NCBI RefSeq assembly: GCF_002245895.1
Contig: NZ_NPJZ01000001.1
Location: forward strand, 3,012,501-3,076,500
DNA: 64,000 nt
Direction of reading: 5' to 3'
Source: Rhodococcus sp. OK302
GTDB lineage: Bacteria; Actinomycetota; Actinomycetes; Mycobacteriales; Mycobacteriaceae
Of this stretch, positions 17,067 to 26,075 are shown piece by piece. Made by a program: the position numbers and the translations under genes. Position 1 is the stretch's first letter; every line of letters starts with the position of its first letter. The notes below the pieces were generated by a model. The model was not told where the DNA came from. It worked only from the letters and a program-made list of their open reading frames with translations, and searched no databases.

Positions 17067-18665
17067 ATGAACAGAACAGTCCCAAGTAGAGTGGAGAGCG
17101 CGTTGCAGACTCTGAAAACCTTGCCGGAAGTGGTCGAGGGCCACGCTCGCAACTACCCCACGGATATTGCGATCATTTGTGGCGATCGGCGTGTCTCGTT
17201 CCAGGATCTGGGATCCCTGGTGCGCCGTACCGCGCAAGCCCTTCGAGCCTCGGGAGTGCGGGCGGGCGACCGCATTGCGTACATGGACAAGAACGGGTGG
17301 GAGTTCGCGGTGCTCTCCCTTGCTGCAATGGAAGCGGGAGTTGTTCTGGTACCGGTGAACTGGCGTCTCTCCGGTCCCGAAATCGTGTACATCGTGCGTC
17401 ACTCGGAATGTGTCCTCGCAGTTGTCGGGGCCGAGTTCTTCGACGATTTCGCTAGCTTGGGTGGTGAACTTCCGGCGCTGCGCGAGATTCTCGCGGCCGG
17501 AAAGGGCGACGGAAGCCGACCGTCGTTCGAGAACTGGCTGGACGGCGGTATCGATCAGCCGCTCGGTGATCCGATCGATCCGTCGGCTGTGGCATTTCAG
17601 ATGTACACCTCCGGCACCACCGGTAAGCCCAAGGGGGCGATGATCACCAATGAGAACTTCTCGGTCGCGCTTCCTGTCACAGCGGTCACGTGGGGTATTG
17701 ATCCGCACTCGACCCCACTGATTTCCAGCCCCGTATTTCATATCGCCGGCATTGCCTATGCACTGGCTGGACTGTGGAACGCGGGCACATTGGTCATCGT
17801 GCGTGAGGCGACCCCCGTCAACCTTCTTGAAGCCATCGCAACCCACCGGGTAACTTCCAGCCTCTTGGTGCCGGCCATGATCCTGATGTTGCTCGATTGT
17901 CCGGAATCGTCGCAGACAGATCTGTCCTCGTTGCGCCGGATCGCCTACGGAGCTGCGCCGATCAGCCAAGACGTTCTCACTCGCGCAATGGCATTGTTCC
18001 GTTGCGATTTCGTGCAAGCCTACGGTTTGACCGAGACGACCGGCGTGGTCGTCGAACTGCCGACGGACGTACACCGTCCCGGATACGAGCGCCCGGATCG
18101 CCTTCGTGCGGCCGGACGTCCACTCGACGGAGTGGAGATCCGAATTTCCGAGGGCTTCGGCGAAGAACTCCCCGATGGGGAAGTAGGCGAAATTTGGATC
18201 CGGACCAAGCAGAACATGATCGGCTACTGGTCGGACGTGGCGGCAACCGCAGACGCTCTCACCGTCGACGGTTGGTTTCGATCCGGCGACGTCGGTTATC
18301 TGCGGGACGGCTACCTGTTCATCAACGACCGACTCAAGGACATGATCATCACGGGCGGTGAAAACGTATATTCGTCCGAGGTCGAGAACGCGCTCATGGG
18401 TCATCCTGACGTTGCAGACTGTGCCGTAATCGGTATTCCGCACGAAACCTGGGGCGAGACCGTCAAAGCCGTCGTGGTTCTGCGGTCCGATGCCGATGTT
18501 GACGATCAGCAGATTCTGGACTTCTGCCGCGAACGACTTGCGCGTTTCAAGTGTCCGTCCAGCATCGACTTCGTCGATGTTCTTCCGCGCAATGCAGCCG
18601 GAAAGATATTGAAACGCGAACTGAGACTTCCCTATTGGGAGTCGGAATCGCGGATGATCAGTTGA
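17067..18665 (+). CDS. Acyl-CoA ligase (AMP-forming, FadD family)
   Basis: About 532 residues. It has the P-loop motif YTSGTTGKPKGA, the adenylate motif AYGLTETTG, WFRSGDVGYL, the hinge DRLKDMIITGGENVYSSEVE, and the catalytic Lys in RNAAGKILKREL. It activates a carboxylic acid to its CoA ester. The start is uncertain: ATG 17010, ATG 17067, or TTG 17103, which has the best Shine-Dalgarno (GGAG at 17093-17096). It is divergent from the thiolase gene and 31 bp upstream of an acyl-CoA dehydrogenase, so ligase and dehydrogenase probably form an operon. Confidence 0.87.
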   Translation: MNRTVPSRVESALQTLKTLPEVVEGHARNYPTDIAIICGDRRVSFQDLGSLVRRTAQALRASGVRAGDRIAYMDKNGWEFAVLSLAAMEAGVVLVPVNWRLSGPEIVYIVRHSECVLAVVGAEFFDDFASLGGELPALREILAAGKGDGSRPSFENWLDGGIDQPLGDPIDPSAVAFQMYTSGTTGKPKGAMITNENFSVALPVTAVTWGIDPHSTPLISSPVFHIAGIAYALAGLWNAGTLVIVREATPVNLLEAIATHRVTSSLLVPAMILMLLDCPESSQTDLSSLRRIAYGAAPISQDVLTRAMALFRCDFVQAYGLTETTGVVVELPTDVHRPGYERPDRLRAAGRPLDGVEIRISEGFGEELPDGEVGEIWIRTKQNMIGYWSDVAATADALTVDGWFRSGDVGYLRDGYLFINDRLKDMIITGGENVYSSEVENALMGHPDVADCAVIGIPHETWGETVKAVVVLRSDADVDDQQILDFCRERLARFKCPSSIDFVDVLPRNAAGKILKRELRLPYWESESRMIS

Positions 18666-18696
18666 ACGGAGCTAGGTCGGCAGAAGGAGGCGCGTC

Positions 18697-19866
18697 ATGT
18701 TGAGTCGGTCGGTGTTCACTCAGGATCACGACGACGTCCGGTCCATGGTCCGGGACTTCGTTGCACAGGAGATAGTCCCCAATCACGAGAAATGGGAACG
18801 GGAAGGGAAGGTTGATCCTGAGCTCTTCCGGCGAGCCGGCGCCGCAGGCTTGCTAGGGATGGCACTTCCTGTCGAGTACGGCGGAGCCGGAGTGGATGAT
18901 TTCCGCTACAACGCAGTACTCATCGAGGAGATCGCCTACCAAGGCGCGTTCGGTTCGGGTCTTGGACTGACCTTGCACAACGACCTGTGTATTCCGTATT
19001 TCAATGCGTACGCGAACGACGAGCAGCGAGCACGATGGATGCCTGGTCTGGCAAGCGGGCAACTGATCGGTGCGATCGCCATGACCGAACCGTCAGGAGG
19101 GTCGGATCTGGCGGCCATCCGGACCCGAGCGGTTCGCGACGGTGATGAGTACGTCATCAACGGTTCGAAGATTTTCATCAGCAACGGGATCAACGCGACC
19201 TGTCTGTTGGTTGTCGTTCGCACCGAGCAGGACGACCGATACGGAGGGCTGACGATTCTCGTGGTCGAGGAAGGAACTCCTGGCTTCGAACGCGGACGCT
19301 CGCTGGAAAAGATCGGTTTGCATTCGCAGGACACCGCTGAGCTGTTTTTCGACGACGCGCGGGTGCCGGTGCGGAACCGATTGGGTGAAGAAGGTCAAGC
19401 CTGGCTTCAGTTGATGCATAATCTCCCTCAAGAGCGGTTGTCTCTGGCAGTGTCAGCGGTCGCTCAGGCGCGTGCGGCGTTCTTGGATACGTGTGCATAT
19501 GCCCGCAGTCGCAAGGCATTTGGGAAACCGATTGGGACACGCGAGCACATCAAATTTGTCCTGGCCGAAATTCGGACCGAGATCGACATTGCTCAGACCT
19601 TCGTGGATCGTTGTCTCGCCGACCATTCCTCGGGCGAACTGAGCGCGGTAACTGCTGCTGAAGCCAAATGGTGGTGTACCGAGATGCAAGTGCGCGTCGT
19701 GGACCGTTGCCTACAAATCCACGGAGGTTACGGCTTGATGCGGGAACAGTCGGTGGCACGGGCGTACGTCGACAGTCGTGCTCAGACCATCTACGGCGGA
19801 ACCACCGAGATCATGAAGCAGATCATTGCCAAGGATCTCGACCTCGACCGGGCAATTGATCGGTAA
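18697..19866 (+). CDS. Acyl-CoA dehydrogenase (long-chain/isovaleryl type)
   Basis: 389 residues, full-length FAD enzyme: IGAIAMTEPSGGSDLAA, the KIFISNG strand, RSRKAFGKPI, QIHGGYG and IYGGTTEIMKQIIAKDL. The usual C-terminal base position is Gly (IYGGT), while LPQERL carries Glu, so the base is probably the LCAD/isovaleryl-type Glu in that helix. It catalyses the first beta-oxidation step. It follows the FadD gene by 31 bp and converges on another fadD with a 5 bp gap. Confidence 0.9.
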   Translation: MLSRSVFTQDHDDVRSMVRDFVAQEIVPNHEKWEREGKVDPELFRRAGAAGLLGMALPVEYGGAGVDDFRYNAVLIEEIAYQGAFGSGLGLTLHNDLCIPYFNAYANDEQRARWMPGLASGQLIGAIAMTEPSGGSDLAAIRTRAVRDGDEYVINGSKIFISNGINATCLLVVVRTEQDDRYGGLTILVVEEGTPGFERGRSLEKIGLHSQDTAELFFDDARVPVRNRLGEEGQAWLQLMHNLPQERLSLAVSAVAQARAAFLDTCAYARSRKAFGKPIGTREHIKFVLAEIRTEIDIAQTFVDRCLADHSSGELSAVTAAEAKWWCTEMQVRVVDRCLQIHGGYGLMREQSVARAYVDSRAQTIYGGTTEIMKQIIAKDLDLDRAIDR

Positions 19867-19871
19867 CGCCG

Positions 19872-21467
19872 TCAGCCTTCGTCGATCTCCATCTCGATCA
19901 GTACGCGGCGCAACAGCTTTCCGGTGGCATTGCGCGGGAGTTCGTCGATGAAGACGATGTCGCGGGGCACCTTGTAACGCGCCAAGTTGGAGCGGACATG
20001 AGCTTTGAGCTCTTCGGAGTTCTTGTCCGCTCCGGGCGCGATGACAACAAACGCGCGCAGACGGTGCCCGAAGTCTGCGTCCTCCACCCCGATCACTGCC
20101 GCTTCCAACACATCCACGCGGTCCGCGAGTAGGTTCTCGACCTCGAGTGGATAGACGTTCTCGCCTCCCGAGACGATCATGTCGTCGTCGCGGCCGTCGA
20201 CGAAGAGCAAGCCGTTGGCGTCGAAGTGCCCGACGTCGCCGGTGGAGAGGAGGCCGCCGATGCGTTCCTTGTCTCGGCCGTCGGTGTAACCCTCGAAGCT
20301 CAACCCGCTGGCGACAAAGATCCGTCCGATGGTGTGGGGCGTCGTGATCTTGCGGTTCTTTTCGTCGAACAGTTCGACATGGCACGTGACGGGTGCACGG
20401 CCGGCGGTTCCGGGTGCAATTGTCAGATCCTCCGGCGTAGCGACGGTGGCGACGGCCACCTCGGTGGATCCGTACAGGTTGTAGAGCACGTAACCGAAGG
20501 ATGCAGTCACTCGCTTACACAGATCGGGGGACAGCGACGCACCGGCCGAGAAGATGATCTTCAGATTCGACGTGTCGTACTTCGACAACACATCGGGTCC
20601 GAGGTCGATGATGCGTTGCAACATCGTCGGAACGACGACGAGGCTGTCGCATTTATGTTGCGCGACAAGCTTGACAGTGTTCTCGGGATCAAATTTCCGA
20701 TGCATCACCACGGTCTGGCCCAAACCCAGCGCAAGCGCGAACTGCGAGACGCCGGTGCCGTGGAATGCCGGTGCCGCCATCATCATGGTCTGGCCGCGGC
20801 GTAGCGGGACGCGATCGAGGAACTGCGCCGACGCCAACGGGGAGGTATGGCCGCGGGGCGCTCCCTTGGGTGTGCCGGTGGTGCCGCTGGTGAGAAGGAC
20901 AAATCCGCCGTTCGTTGCTGGTGCGGGGACCGCGGAAGTGCCGCGTCCGGCAATAGTGTCGTCGAAGGACGAGCGGTATTTCTTCACGTTGGTCGGTAGC
21001 GCGTCGGCGATGTCGGCGAATTCGTCGTCGTAGACAAACGCGACGACCATTTCCCGGGCAGCCACGTCGACCAGTTGGGGACGGGCAAATCCGGTGTTCA
21101 TCAGTACCAGTTTGGTGCCGTTCTTGGCGGCTGCCAGCATCGTGAGCACCAGGCCGCGGTGGTTGCGGCACATTGCGCCCATCACCGAATCGGCGGTGAT
21201 GCCTTCGGCCTGCCACGCCCGGACCAGCGCGTTACTCTGCCGTTCCAGTTCTGCGTAGGTAATCGGTCCGCGTTCGTCGATGATCGCCACGGCATCGAGG
21301 CCGTTCTCGGCGTGCGCGTGCACCGGTCCGGCAAAGGGTCCGTACTTGTCCACTGCGGCAATGGACTTCAAGCCCTTGTCGAGGCGTGGAAACGGAATCA
21401 GTCCGGCCCGCATCATGACCCCCGCAGCGCCGATGGTGTCCGTGACTTTGGTGACCAATCCAGGCAT
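19872..21467 (-). CDS. Acyl-CoA synthetase, FadD12-like
   Basis: 531 residues from ATG 21467 (MPGLVTKV, with AGAGG upstream); an upstream reading to 21521 is less likely. Motifs: LLTSGTTGTPKGA, YNLYGSTEVAVA, LLSTGDVGHFDANG, GGENVYPLEVENLL and ELPRNATGKLLRRVL. The N-terminal ~45 residues (MMRAGLIPFPRLDKG) resemble the M. tuberculosis FadD12 type. It is the last gene of a minus-strand operon with two acyl-CoA dehydrogenases (103 bp gap). The fatty acid substrate is not known. Confidence 0.85.
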   Translation of the reverse strand: MPGLVTKVTDTIGAAGVMMRAGLIPFPRLDKGLKSIAAVDKYGPFAGPVHAHAENGLDAVAIIDERGPITYAELERQSNALVRAWQAEGITADSVMGAMCRNHRGLVLTMLAAAKNGTKLVLMNTGFARPQLVDVAAREMVVAFVYDDEFADIADALPTNVKKYRSSFDDTIAGRGTSAVPAPATNGGFVLLTSGTTGTPKGAPRGHTSPLASAQFLDRVPLRRGQTMMMAAPAFHGTGVSQFALALGLGQTVVMHRKFDPENTVKLVAQHKCDSLVVVPTMLQRIIDLGPDVLSKYDTSNLKIIFSAGASLSPDLCKRVTASFGYVLYNLYGSTEVAVATVATPEDLTIAPGTAGRAPVTCHVELFDEKNRKITTPHTIGRIFVASGLSFEGYTDGRDKERIGGLLSTGDVGHFDANGLLFVDGRDDDMIVSGGENVYPLEVENLLADRVDVLEAAVIGVEDADFGHRLRAFVVIAPGADKNSEELKAHVRSNLARYKVPRDIVFIDELPRNATGKLLRRVLIEMEIDEG

Positions 21468-21570
21468 CCGTGAACCTCTTTCGGGCGTCGCAGTGGTGCG
21501 GTCCTCCACCCTAACGCGCACTCGCCCCCGCCGCGGTGGATCAGCGACGGGGGCGAGTGGTGGGACACTG

Positions 21571-22773
21571 CTACTTCAGTTGAGCAGACGACTTTCCGAG
21601 CAGACGTCGCGCAATGATGAGCTGCTGAATCTGCTGCGTGCCCTCGAAGATGTCGAGAATCTTGGAGTCGCGGCCCCACTTCTCGAGCAACGGGCGCTGT
21701 GAGTAGCCGTACGTGCCGGCCAACTCGACAGCCTTGAGTGTGACGTCGGTGCCCGTGCGACCGGCCTTGGCCTTGGACATGGAAGCTTCGAGCGAGTTGG
21801 GCTTCTTGTTGTCGGCCATCCAGGCGGCGCGCAGGGAGAGCAGGTAGGCGGCTTCCCAATCGGCTTCCAGACGGATGAACTCGGCGGCGGCAGCATGCTG
21901 GTTGTATACCGGTGTGTCGTAAGAGATCTCGACTCCGGCTTCGGTGAGGATGCTACGAAGCTCCTCGAGTGCGGCGCGGCCGACACCCACAGCCATGGCG
22001 GCAACCAGGGGGCGGGTGTTGTCGAACGTCTGCATGACGCCGGCAAAGCCCTTCTCCACGTTGACCTCTGCGCTGCCGAGGATGTTGTCGGCCGGGATGC
22101 GGCAGTCCTGGAGCAGGAGCACCGCGGTGTCGGAAGCCTTGATGCCCAGCTTGTGCTCGAGACGGGCGACGCTCAGACCTGGAGCGTCACGCGGGACGAC
22201 AAACGACTTGATTGCCGCGCGGCCCTTCGACTTGTCGACCGACGCCCACACCACGATGTGGGTGGAACGCTCACCGGCGGTGACAAAGATCTTCTCGCCG
22301 TTGAGGACCCACTCGTCGCCGTCGAGAACTGCAGTGGCGGTGACGGCTGCCGAGTCGGAACCGAAACTCGGTTCCGTGATAGCCATCGACGCCCACACCT
22401 TGCCGAAGCGTTCGAGCTGCTCGTCGGTGGAGACAGCGGCGATGGCCGCGTTGCCCAGACCTTGATAGGGGATCGAGAGCATGAGGCCGACGTCGCCCCA
22501 GGAGGTTTCGAGCGAGTTGAGCAGAGCGGACATGTTGCCGCCGTTGGCATTACCGGTCTTGCCGGAATCGGCGCGGCCACCCGCAGCGCCGCCGATGTCA
22601 CCGCCGGAGTCGGACAGGCCCTCGACCATGGCAGCCATGGTGTCGAGTTCGACGGGGTATTCATGTTCGGCCAGATCGTATTTACGTGAGATGGGCCGGA
22701 AGATCTGAGCCGCGACCTGATGTGCCTGGTTCGCAGATGCATTGAGCTTCCGGGGAAGTTCGAGATTGATCAT
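21571..22773 (-). CDS. Acyl-CoA dehydrogenase (FadE), MCAD-type base
   Basis: 400 residues. FAD-binding motif MAITEPSFGSDSAAV, KIFVTAGER, and C-terminal ILDIFEGTQQIQQL, whose Glu occupies the medium-chain-type catalytic base position. An Asp/Gly-rich insertion (SDSGGDIGGAAGGRADSGKT, around residues 55-75) near the N-terminus is unusual. Start ATG 22773 is preceded by AAGGAG. It lies 28 bp after a second, larger dehydrogenase gene on the same strand; adjacent actinobacterial FadE pairs can form mixed tetramers, which is only a possibility here. Confidence 0.88.
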   Translation of the reverse strand: MINLELPRKLNASANQAHQVAAQIFRPISRKYDLAEHEYPVELDTMAAMVEGLSDSGGDIGGAAGGRADSGKTGNANGGNMSALLNSLETSWGDVGLMLSIPYQGLGNAAIAAVSTDEQLERFGKVWASMAITEPSFGSDSAAVTATAVLDGDEWVLNGEKIFVTAGERSTHIVVWASVDKSKGRAAIKSFVVPRDAPGLSVARLEHKLGIKASDTAVLLLQDCRIPADNILGSAEVNVEKGFAGVMQTFDNTRPLVAAMAVGVGRAALEELRSILTEAGVEISYDTPVYNQHAAAAEFIRLEADWEAAYLLSLRAAWMADNKKPNSLEASMSKAKAGRTGTDVTLKAVELAGTYGYSQRPLLEKWGRDSKILDIFEGTQQIQQLIIARRLLGKSSAQLK

Positions 22774-22801
22774 CGTGGTTCTCCTTGGAAGGTCAGCGGC
22801 G

Positions 22802-24211
22802 TCAGATAAGGACGATGCCCTCGGCAACGCCGATGGCACGAAGATCGCGGTACCAGCGCTCGACCGGGTGCTCCTTGGTGAACCCGTGTCCACCGAGGAG
22901 TTGTACGCCGTCGAGGCCGATCTGCATGCCCTTCTCGGAAGCCAACTTCCGGGCGAGAGCGGATTCACGAGCGAAGGACAGTCCCTGCTCGGCACGTGAG
23001 GCGCCGCGCAGCGTGACGAGGCGCATGCCGTCCAATTCGATGGCGATGTTGGCCACCATGAAGGCAACTGCCTGACGGTGGCTGATCGGCTCGCCGAAGG
23101 CTTCGCGCTCGTTGACGTACGGAATCACGTAGTCCAGGACGGCCTGGCTGGTGCCGACAGCCATCGAGGCCCAACCCAAGCGTGCCAGGCGAATTGCGTC
23201 GGCGTATTCGGCCTTGCGCTGATCAGCGTCGCCGTCGCCGAGAAGTGCAGACTCGGAAACCGAGACGTCGGTGAGGATCAAACGGCCCAGGCCGGCAGCG
23301 CGCAGACCCATGCTGGGATCGGCTTCGACAATCAAGCCTTTGGTGTCGGATTCGACGATGAAGAACGACGGCTTGCCGTCGAGTTCTGCGGCGACGATGA
23401 AGAGTTCGGAGGTGGCTGCGGCGGGTACGAGGCTCTTGACGCCGTTGAGCTTGTATCCACTGGGGGAGCGAACAGCCTTGGTCTGCAGGGCAAACGGATC
23501 GAACAATGCGCGAGGCTCGTTGACGACGACTGCTGCACCGGGCACCTGCTCGCCGGTGAAGGCGGGGAGGTACGTCTTCTGCTGAGCGTCCGTGCCCCAC
23601 TGAGTGAGGGCGACTGCGACACCGCTGGGCGCGAGGATCGGCAGGGCGAGGCCCATATCTCCGTGCGCAAGTGCTTCGGCGACAAGAGAGTTGGTTACCG
23701 CGCCGCGGTCGGCGGCTGCACCGTCGAGTTCTTCCGGAACGTTGATCAGCGTGATGCCGAGTTCGGCAGCTCGCTTGGAGAGATCCGCGGGAGCAGTGGC
23801 CGCACCATCCGCGTCGTGTGCTGCCGGACGCAGAATCTCGGACGCGAAGTCGCGGACCGTTTCCACGATCATCTTCTGATCTTCGTCGGGGGTCAGATCG
23901 AAGTAGTCGGCGTTCTTGGTGGGGTTGTCGGCCAGACGCTTGGGTGCGTCGTTGCCGGCTACCTTCTTGAAGCCGCGAGTGGCAGCACCGAGGGTCTTGA
24001 AGCCGGTCTTGGTGCTCTCGTACGTCACGCGATCGATTGTCTGGCGCAGGTTGAACTTGTCTGCGAACTCCGAACCGGTGATCTTGGTAAGCACGCGCAT
24101 GGCTGCGCCCATTGCGTCCCGTTTGATCGGGTTCAGTCCGACGGCGGACGTGTCGCGGGGCTGCGCCGTGGCATGGCTCTTGCTTGGGGCCACACTGTCT
24201 TGCTTGGTCAT
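22802..24211 (-). CDS. Acyl-CoA dehydrogenase-like protein with N-terminal extension
   Basis: 469 residues, about 80 more than a normal acyl-CoA dehydrogenase. The first ~105 residues are a basic, helical extension (KFNLRQTIDRVTYESTKTGF) before the dehydrogenase domain (DQKMIVETVRDFASEILRPA). The FAD region is degenerate (VVVNEPRALFDPFAL replaces the usual TEP..GSD). The protein stops at VAEGIVLI, just past the base motif, lacking the last helix. It may be a non-catalytic partner of the next FadE. It is first in the operon; a palindrome lies upstream. Confidence 0.8.
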   Translation of the reverse strand: MTKQDSVAPSKSHATAQPRDTSAVGLNPIKRDAMGAAMRVLTKITGSEFADKFNLRQTIDRVTYESTKTGFKTLGAATRGFKKVAGNDAPKRLADNPTKNADYFDLTPDEDQKMIVETVRDFASEILRPAAHDADGAATAPADLSKRAAELGITLINVPEELDGAAADRGAVTNSLVAEALAHGDMGLALPILAPSGVAVALTQWGTDAQQKTYLPAFTGEQVPGAAVVVNEPRALFDPFALQTKAVRSPSGYKLNGVKSLVPAAATSELFIVAAELDGKPSFFIVESDTKGLIVEADPSMGLRAAGLGRLILTDVSVSESALLGDGDADQRKAEYADAIRLARLGWASMAVGTSQAVLDYVIPYVNEREAFGEPISHRQAVAFMVANIAIELDGMRLVTLRGASRAEQGLSFARESALARKLASEKGMQIGLDGVQLLGGHGFTKEHPVERWYRDLRAIGVAEGIVLI

Positions 24212-24256
24212 GATCACCAGCTGTTTCTCGGTGTCGGGGCATTGGACGATCACTAT

Positions 24257-24272
24257 CTTACTCAGGAGTAAG
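24257..24272. promoter_or_regulatory. TetR-type operator at the fadE operon promoter
   Basis: Perfect palindrome CTTACTC-AG-GAGTAAG. On the minus strand it overlaps a -10 (TAAGAT, from 24254-24259) with TCGACA 18 bp upstream, so a bound repressor would block the fadE-fadE-fadD operon. TTACT...AGTAA half-sites are common for TetR-family lipid regulators. No such regulator gene is adjacent. Confidence 0.55.
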
Positions 24273-24316
24273 GAGCGTTGTCGAGAAACCCCGAGAATTC
24301 GTTCTAGGCTCGACTG

Positions 24317-25432
24317 GTGAAGCGGACGGAAATGCCAGACCGACTCCAGGGATTAGCGCGATACGCGCCACTGGTGTTGGTGCCGTGCCTACTGCTCGCC
24401 AGCACGTATCCGGGGGAGTACCGAGTCCCGGCCTCGTACTGGGCGCTCTCGGTGGCTGCGGCGCTGGTGTTCGTGGCAGGGCGCCGTTGGCCGATAGCAG
24501 CGTCGCTCGCCATCTCTGCTCTGGCTGTTCCCATGTTCGGGGTCGACGCGTGGGGTTTGTCGGAACTTGTCCCGTATCTGGGCGCGGTCGCAGTCGTGGA
24601 CGTCACCATGCGGACTGTGCGGCGCGAACTGATCGCGGTTTCTGCGGCGGGATGGTGCGCCGCTGTGCTGGCGGGTATCTGGTTCGAACCGCACGAGAGT
24701 ATGTGGTCGGTGACGACGGCGGTGAAAGTGCTTGCGTACGTGGGATTACCATTGCTGCTGGGGCTGTATTTCCGTTCGCAGCGCGAGTTGGCGGCCCAAG
24801 CCGAAGTGCATACCCGCGCAGCCGAGCGAAGTGCTCTCGCGCGAGAACTACACGACCTCGTCGCTCACCATATGGCGTCGATAGTCCTGAGAATTGGTGT
24901 CGCTCAACATGTATTGGCACCCCAGGATGAAGCAGTGCAAGAGGTGTTCGCCGACGTGCGAGCGACAGCGTCCGACGCCCTGGCTGATATTCGACGTTTG
25001 CTGAGCGCACTGCGCGATCCCTCGCTGGGTGAAGTTGCACTGGTGGAACCGAAGGCTGTCGCTTCGGAACTCGAGGCGGCAGTGCAACGAGTGCGGGCAG
25101 CAGGATTCGACGTCGACGCGGCCATCGACGACGACATCACCGGACTCGACGCCATCGGCAGATTGACGCTGCTTCGTGTTGTTCAGGAATCGCTCACGAA
25201 TGTCATGAAGCATGGTGACCCGACGGCCACCGTTGTGGTGTCGGTACGCCGAGTGGGAGAGGTTGTTGATGTGCGCGTAGTCAACTCGGCTGTGGGGCCG
25301 CATCATCAGCCGGGACACGGATTGATCGGTATGGCAGAACGCGTGCAGTTGGTAGGTGGTTCGATGACCTTCGGCGAACAAAGCGACGGGAAATGGGAAG
25401 TACACGTGAAGATCCCCGGGAGCGACTCGTGA
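24317..25432 (+). CDS. Sensor histidine kinase (NarL-type, HisKA_3)
   Basis: 371 residues. The N-terminal half has about five transmembrane helices (APLVLVPCLLLAS, LSVAAALVFVAG, VLAYVGLPLLLGLYF) without a large external sensor. The phosphoacceptor is His in ALARELHDLVAHHM, and an ATPase domain follows (VVQESLTNVMKHG, HGLIGMAERVQL). The GTG start at 24317 (ATG 24332 is an alternative) lies 105 bp from the divergent fadE operon. Its stop overlaps the response-regulator start (GTGA), so the two are coupled. Confidence 0.9.
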   Translation: MKRTEMPDRLQGLARYAPLVLVPCLLLASTYPGEYRVPASYWALSVAAALVFVAGRRWPIAASLAISALAVPMFGVDAWGLSELVPYLGAVAVVDVTMRTVRRELIAVSAAGWCAAVLAGIWFEPHESMWSVTTAVKVLAYVGLPLLLGLYFRSQRELAAQAEVHTRAAERSALARELHDLVAHHMASIVLRIGVAQHVLAPQDEAVQEVFADVRATASDALADIRRLLSALRDPSLGEVALVEPKAVASELEAAVQRVRAAGFDVDAAIDDDITGLDAIGRLTLLRVVQESLTNVMKHGDPTATVVVSVRRVGEVVDVRVVNSAVGPHHQPGHGLIGMAERVQLVGGSMTFGEQSDGKWEVHVKIPGSDS

Positions 25433-26067
25433 TCGGAGTCTTGATCGTCGACGACCAGCGCTTGGTTCGCGCCGGTCTACGGATGCTGTGTGAATCTGCC
25501 GACGGCATCGAGGTGGTCGGGGAAGCATCGAACGGAGTGGAAGCGATTGCGCTGGCCGCTGAGTTCGATCCGGATGTCATTCTGATGGACCTGCGTATGC
25601 CCGGACTCGACGGAATCGGTGCGACGCAGCAGATCGTGAAGTCGGGCCGCGGTGCCAGAATCCTCGTGCTGACCACATTCGACGACGACGATCACCTGTA
25701 TCCGGCGCTCGCGGCCGGGGCGTCGGGATTTCTCGTGAAAGACACAGAACCGTCCGAACTGTTGGACGGTATCCGCCGAACCGCGGAGGGTGAGATGGTG
25801 TTCTCGCCCGAGTTACTGCGTCGTGTCGTGGATCGCGCGGTACTCGGCGGGCAGGCTGAATCCACTGTGGTGGAAACAGTTCCGCTCACCGACCGCGAAG
25901 CGCAGGTTCTCGCGTTGGTCGCCGAAGGCAAAAGTAATCAGGAAATCGCGGATGCACTTCACCTCGGGGTGACGACGGTGAAGACGCACGTGGCGAACCT
26001 GATGTCGAAGACGGGTTGCGACAATCGGGTTCGCCTCGCGGTCCACTACCTGCAGCGAGGTCAGTAA
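25429..26067 (+). CDS. LuxR/NarL-family response regulator
   Basis: 212 residues from GTG 25429. Receiver domain with acidic pocket (VLIVDDQRLVRAG), phospho-Asp in DVILMDLRMPG and Lys in GFLVKDTEPS. C-terminal LuxR helix-turn-helix: LTDREAQVLALVAEGKSNQE and TTVKTHVANLMSKTG. Partner of the upstream histidine kinase. The targets are unknown; the convergent multicopper oxidase gene ends 8 bp away. Confidence 0.92.
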   Translation: MIGVLIVDDQRLVRAGLRMLCESADGIEVVGEASNGVEAIALAAEFDPDVILMDLRMPGLDGIGATQQIVKSGRGARILVLTTFDDDDHLYPALAAGASGFLVKDTEPSELLDGIRRTAEGEMVFSPELLRRVVDRAVLGGQAESTVVETVPLTDREAQVLALVAEGKSNQEIADALHLGVTTVKTHVANLMSKTGCDNRVRLAVHYLQRGQ

Positions 26068-26075
26068 CAGGCAGG

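Noticed and set aside
17046..18443. A 465-codon minus-strand frame across the acyl-CoA ligase
   Set aside because: Antisense to an AMP-ligase gene with every core motif intact.
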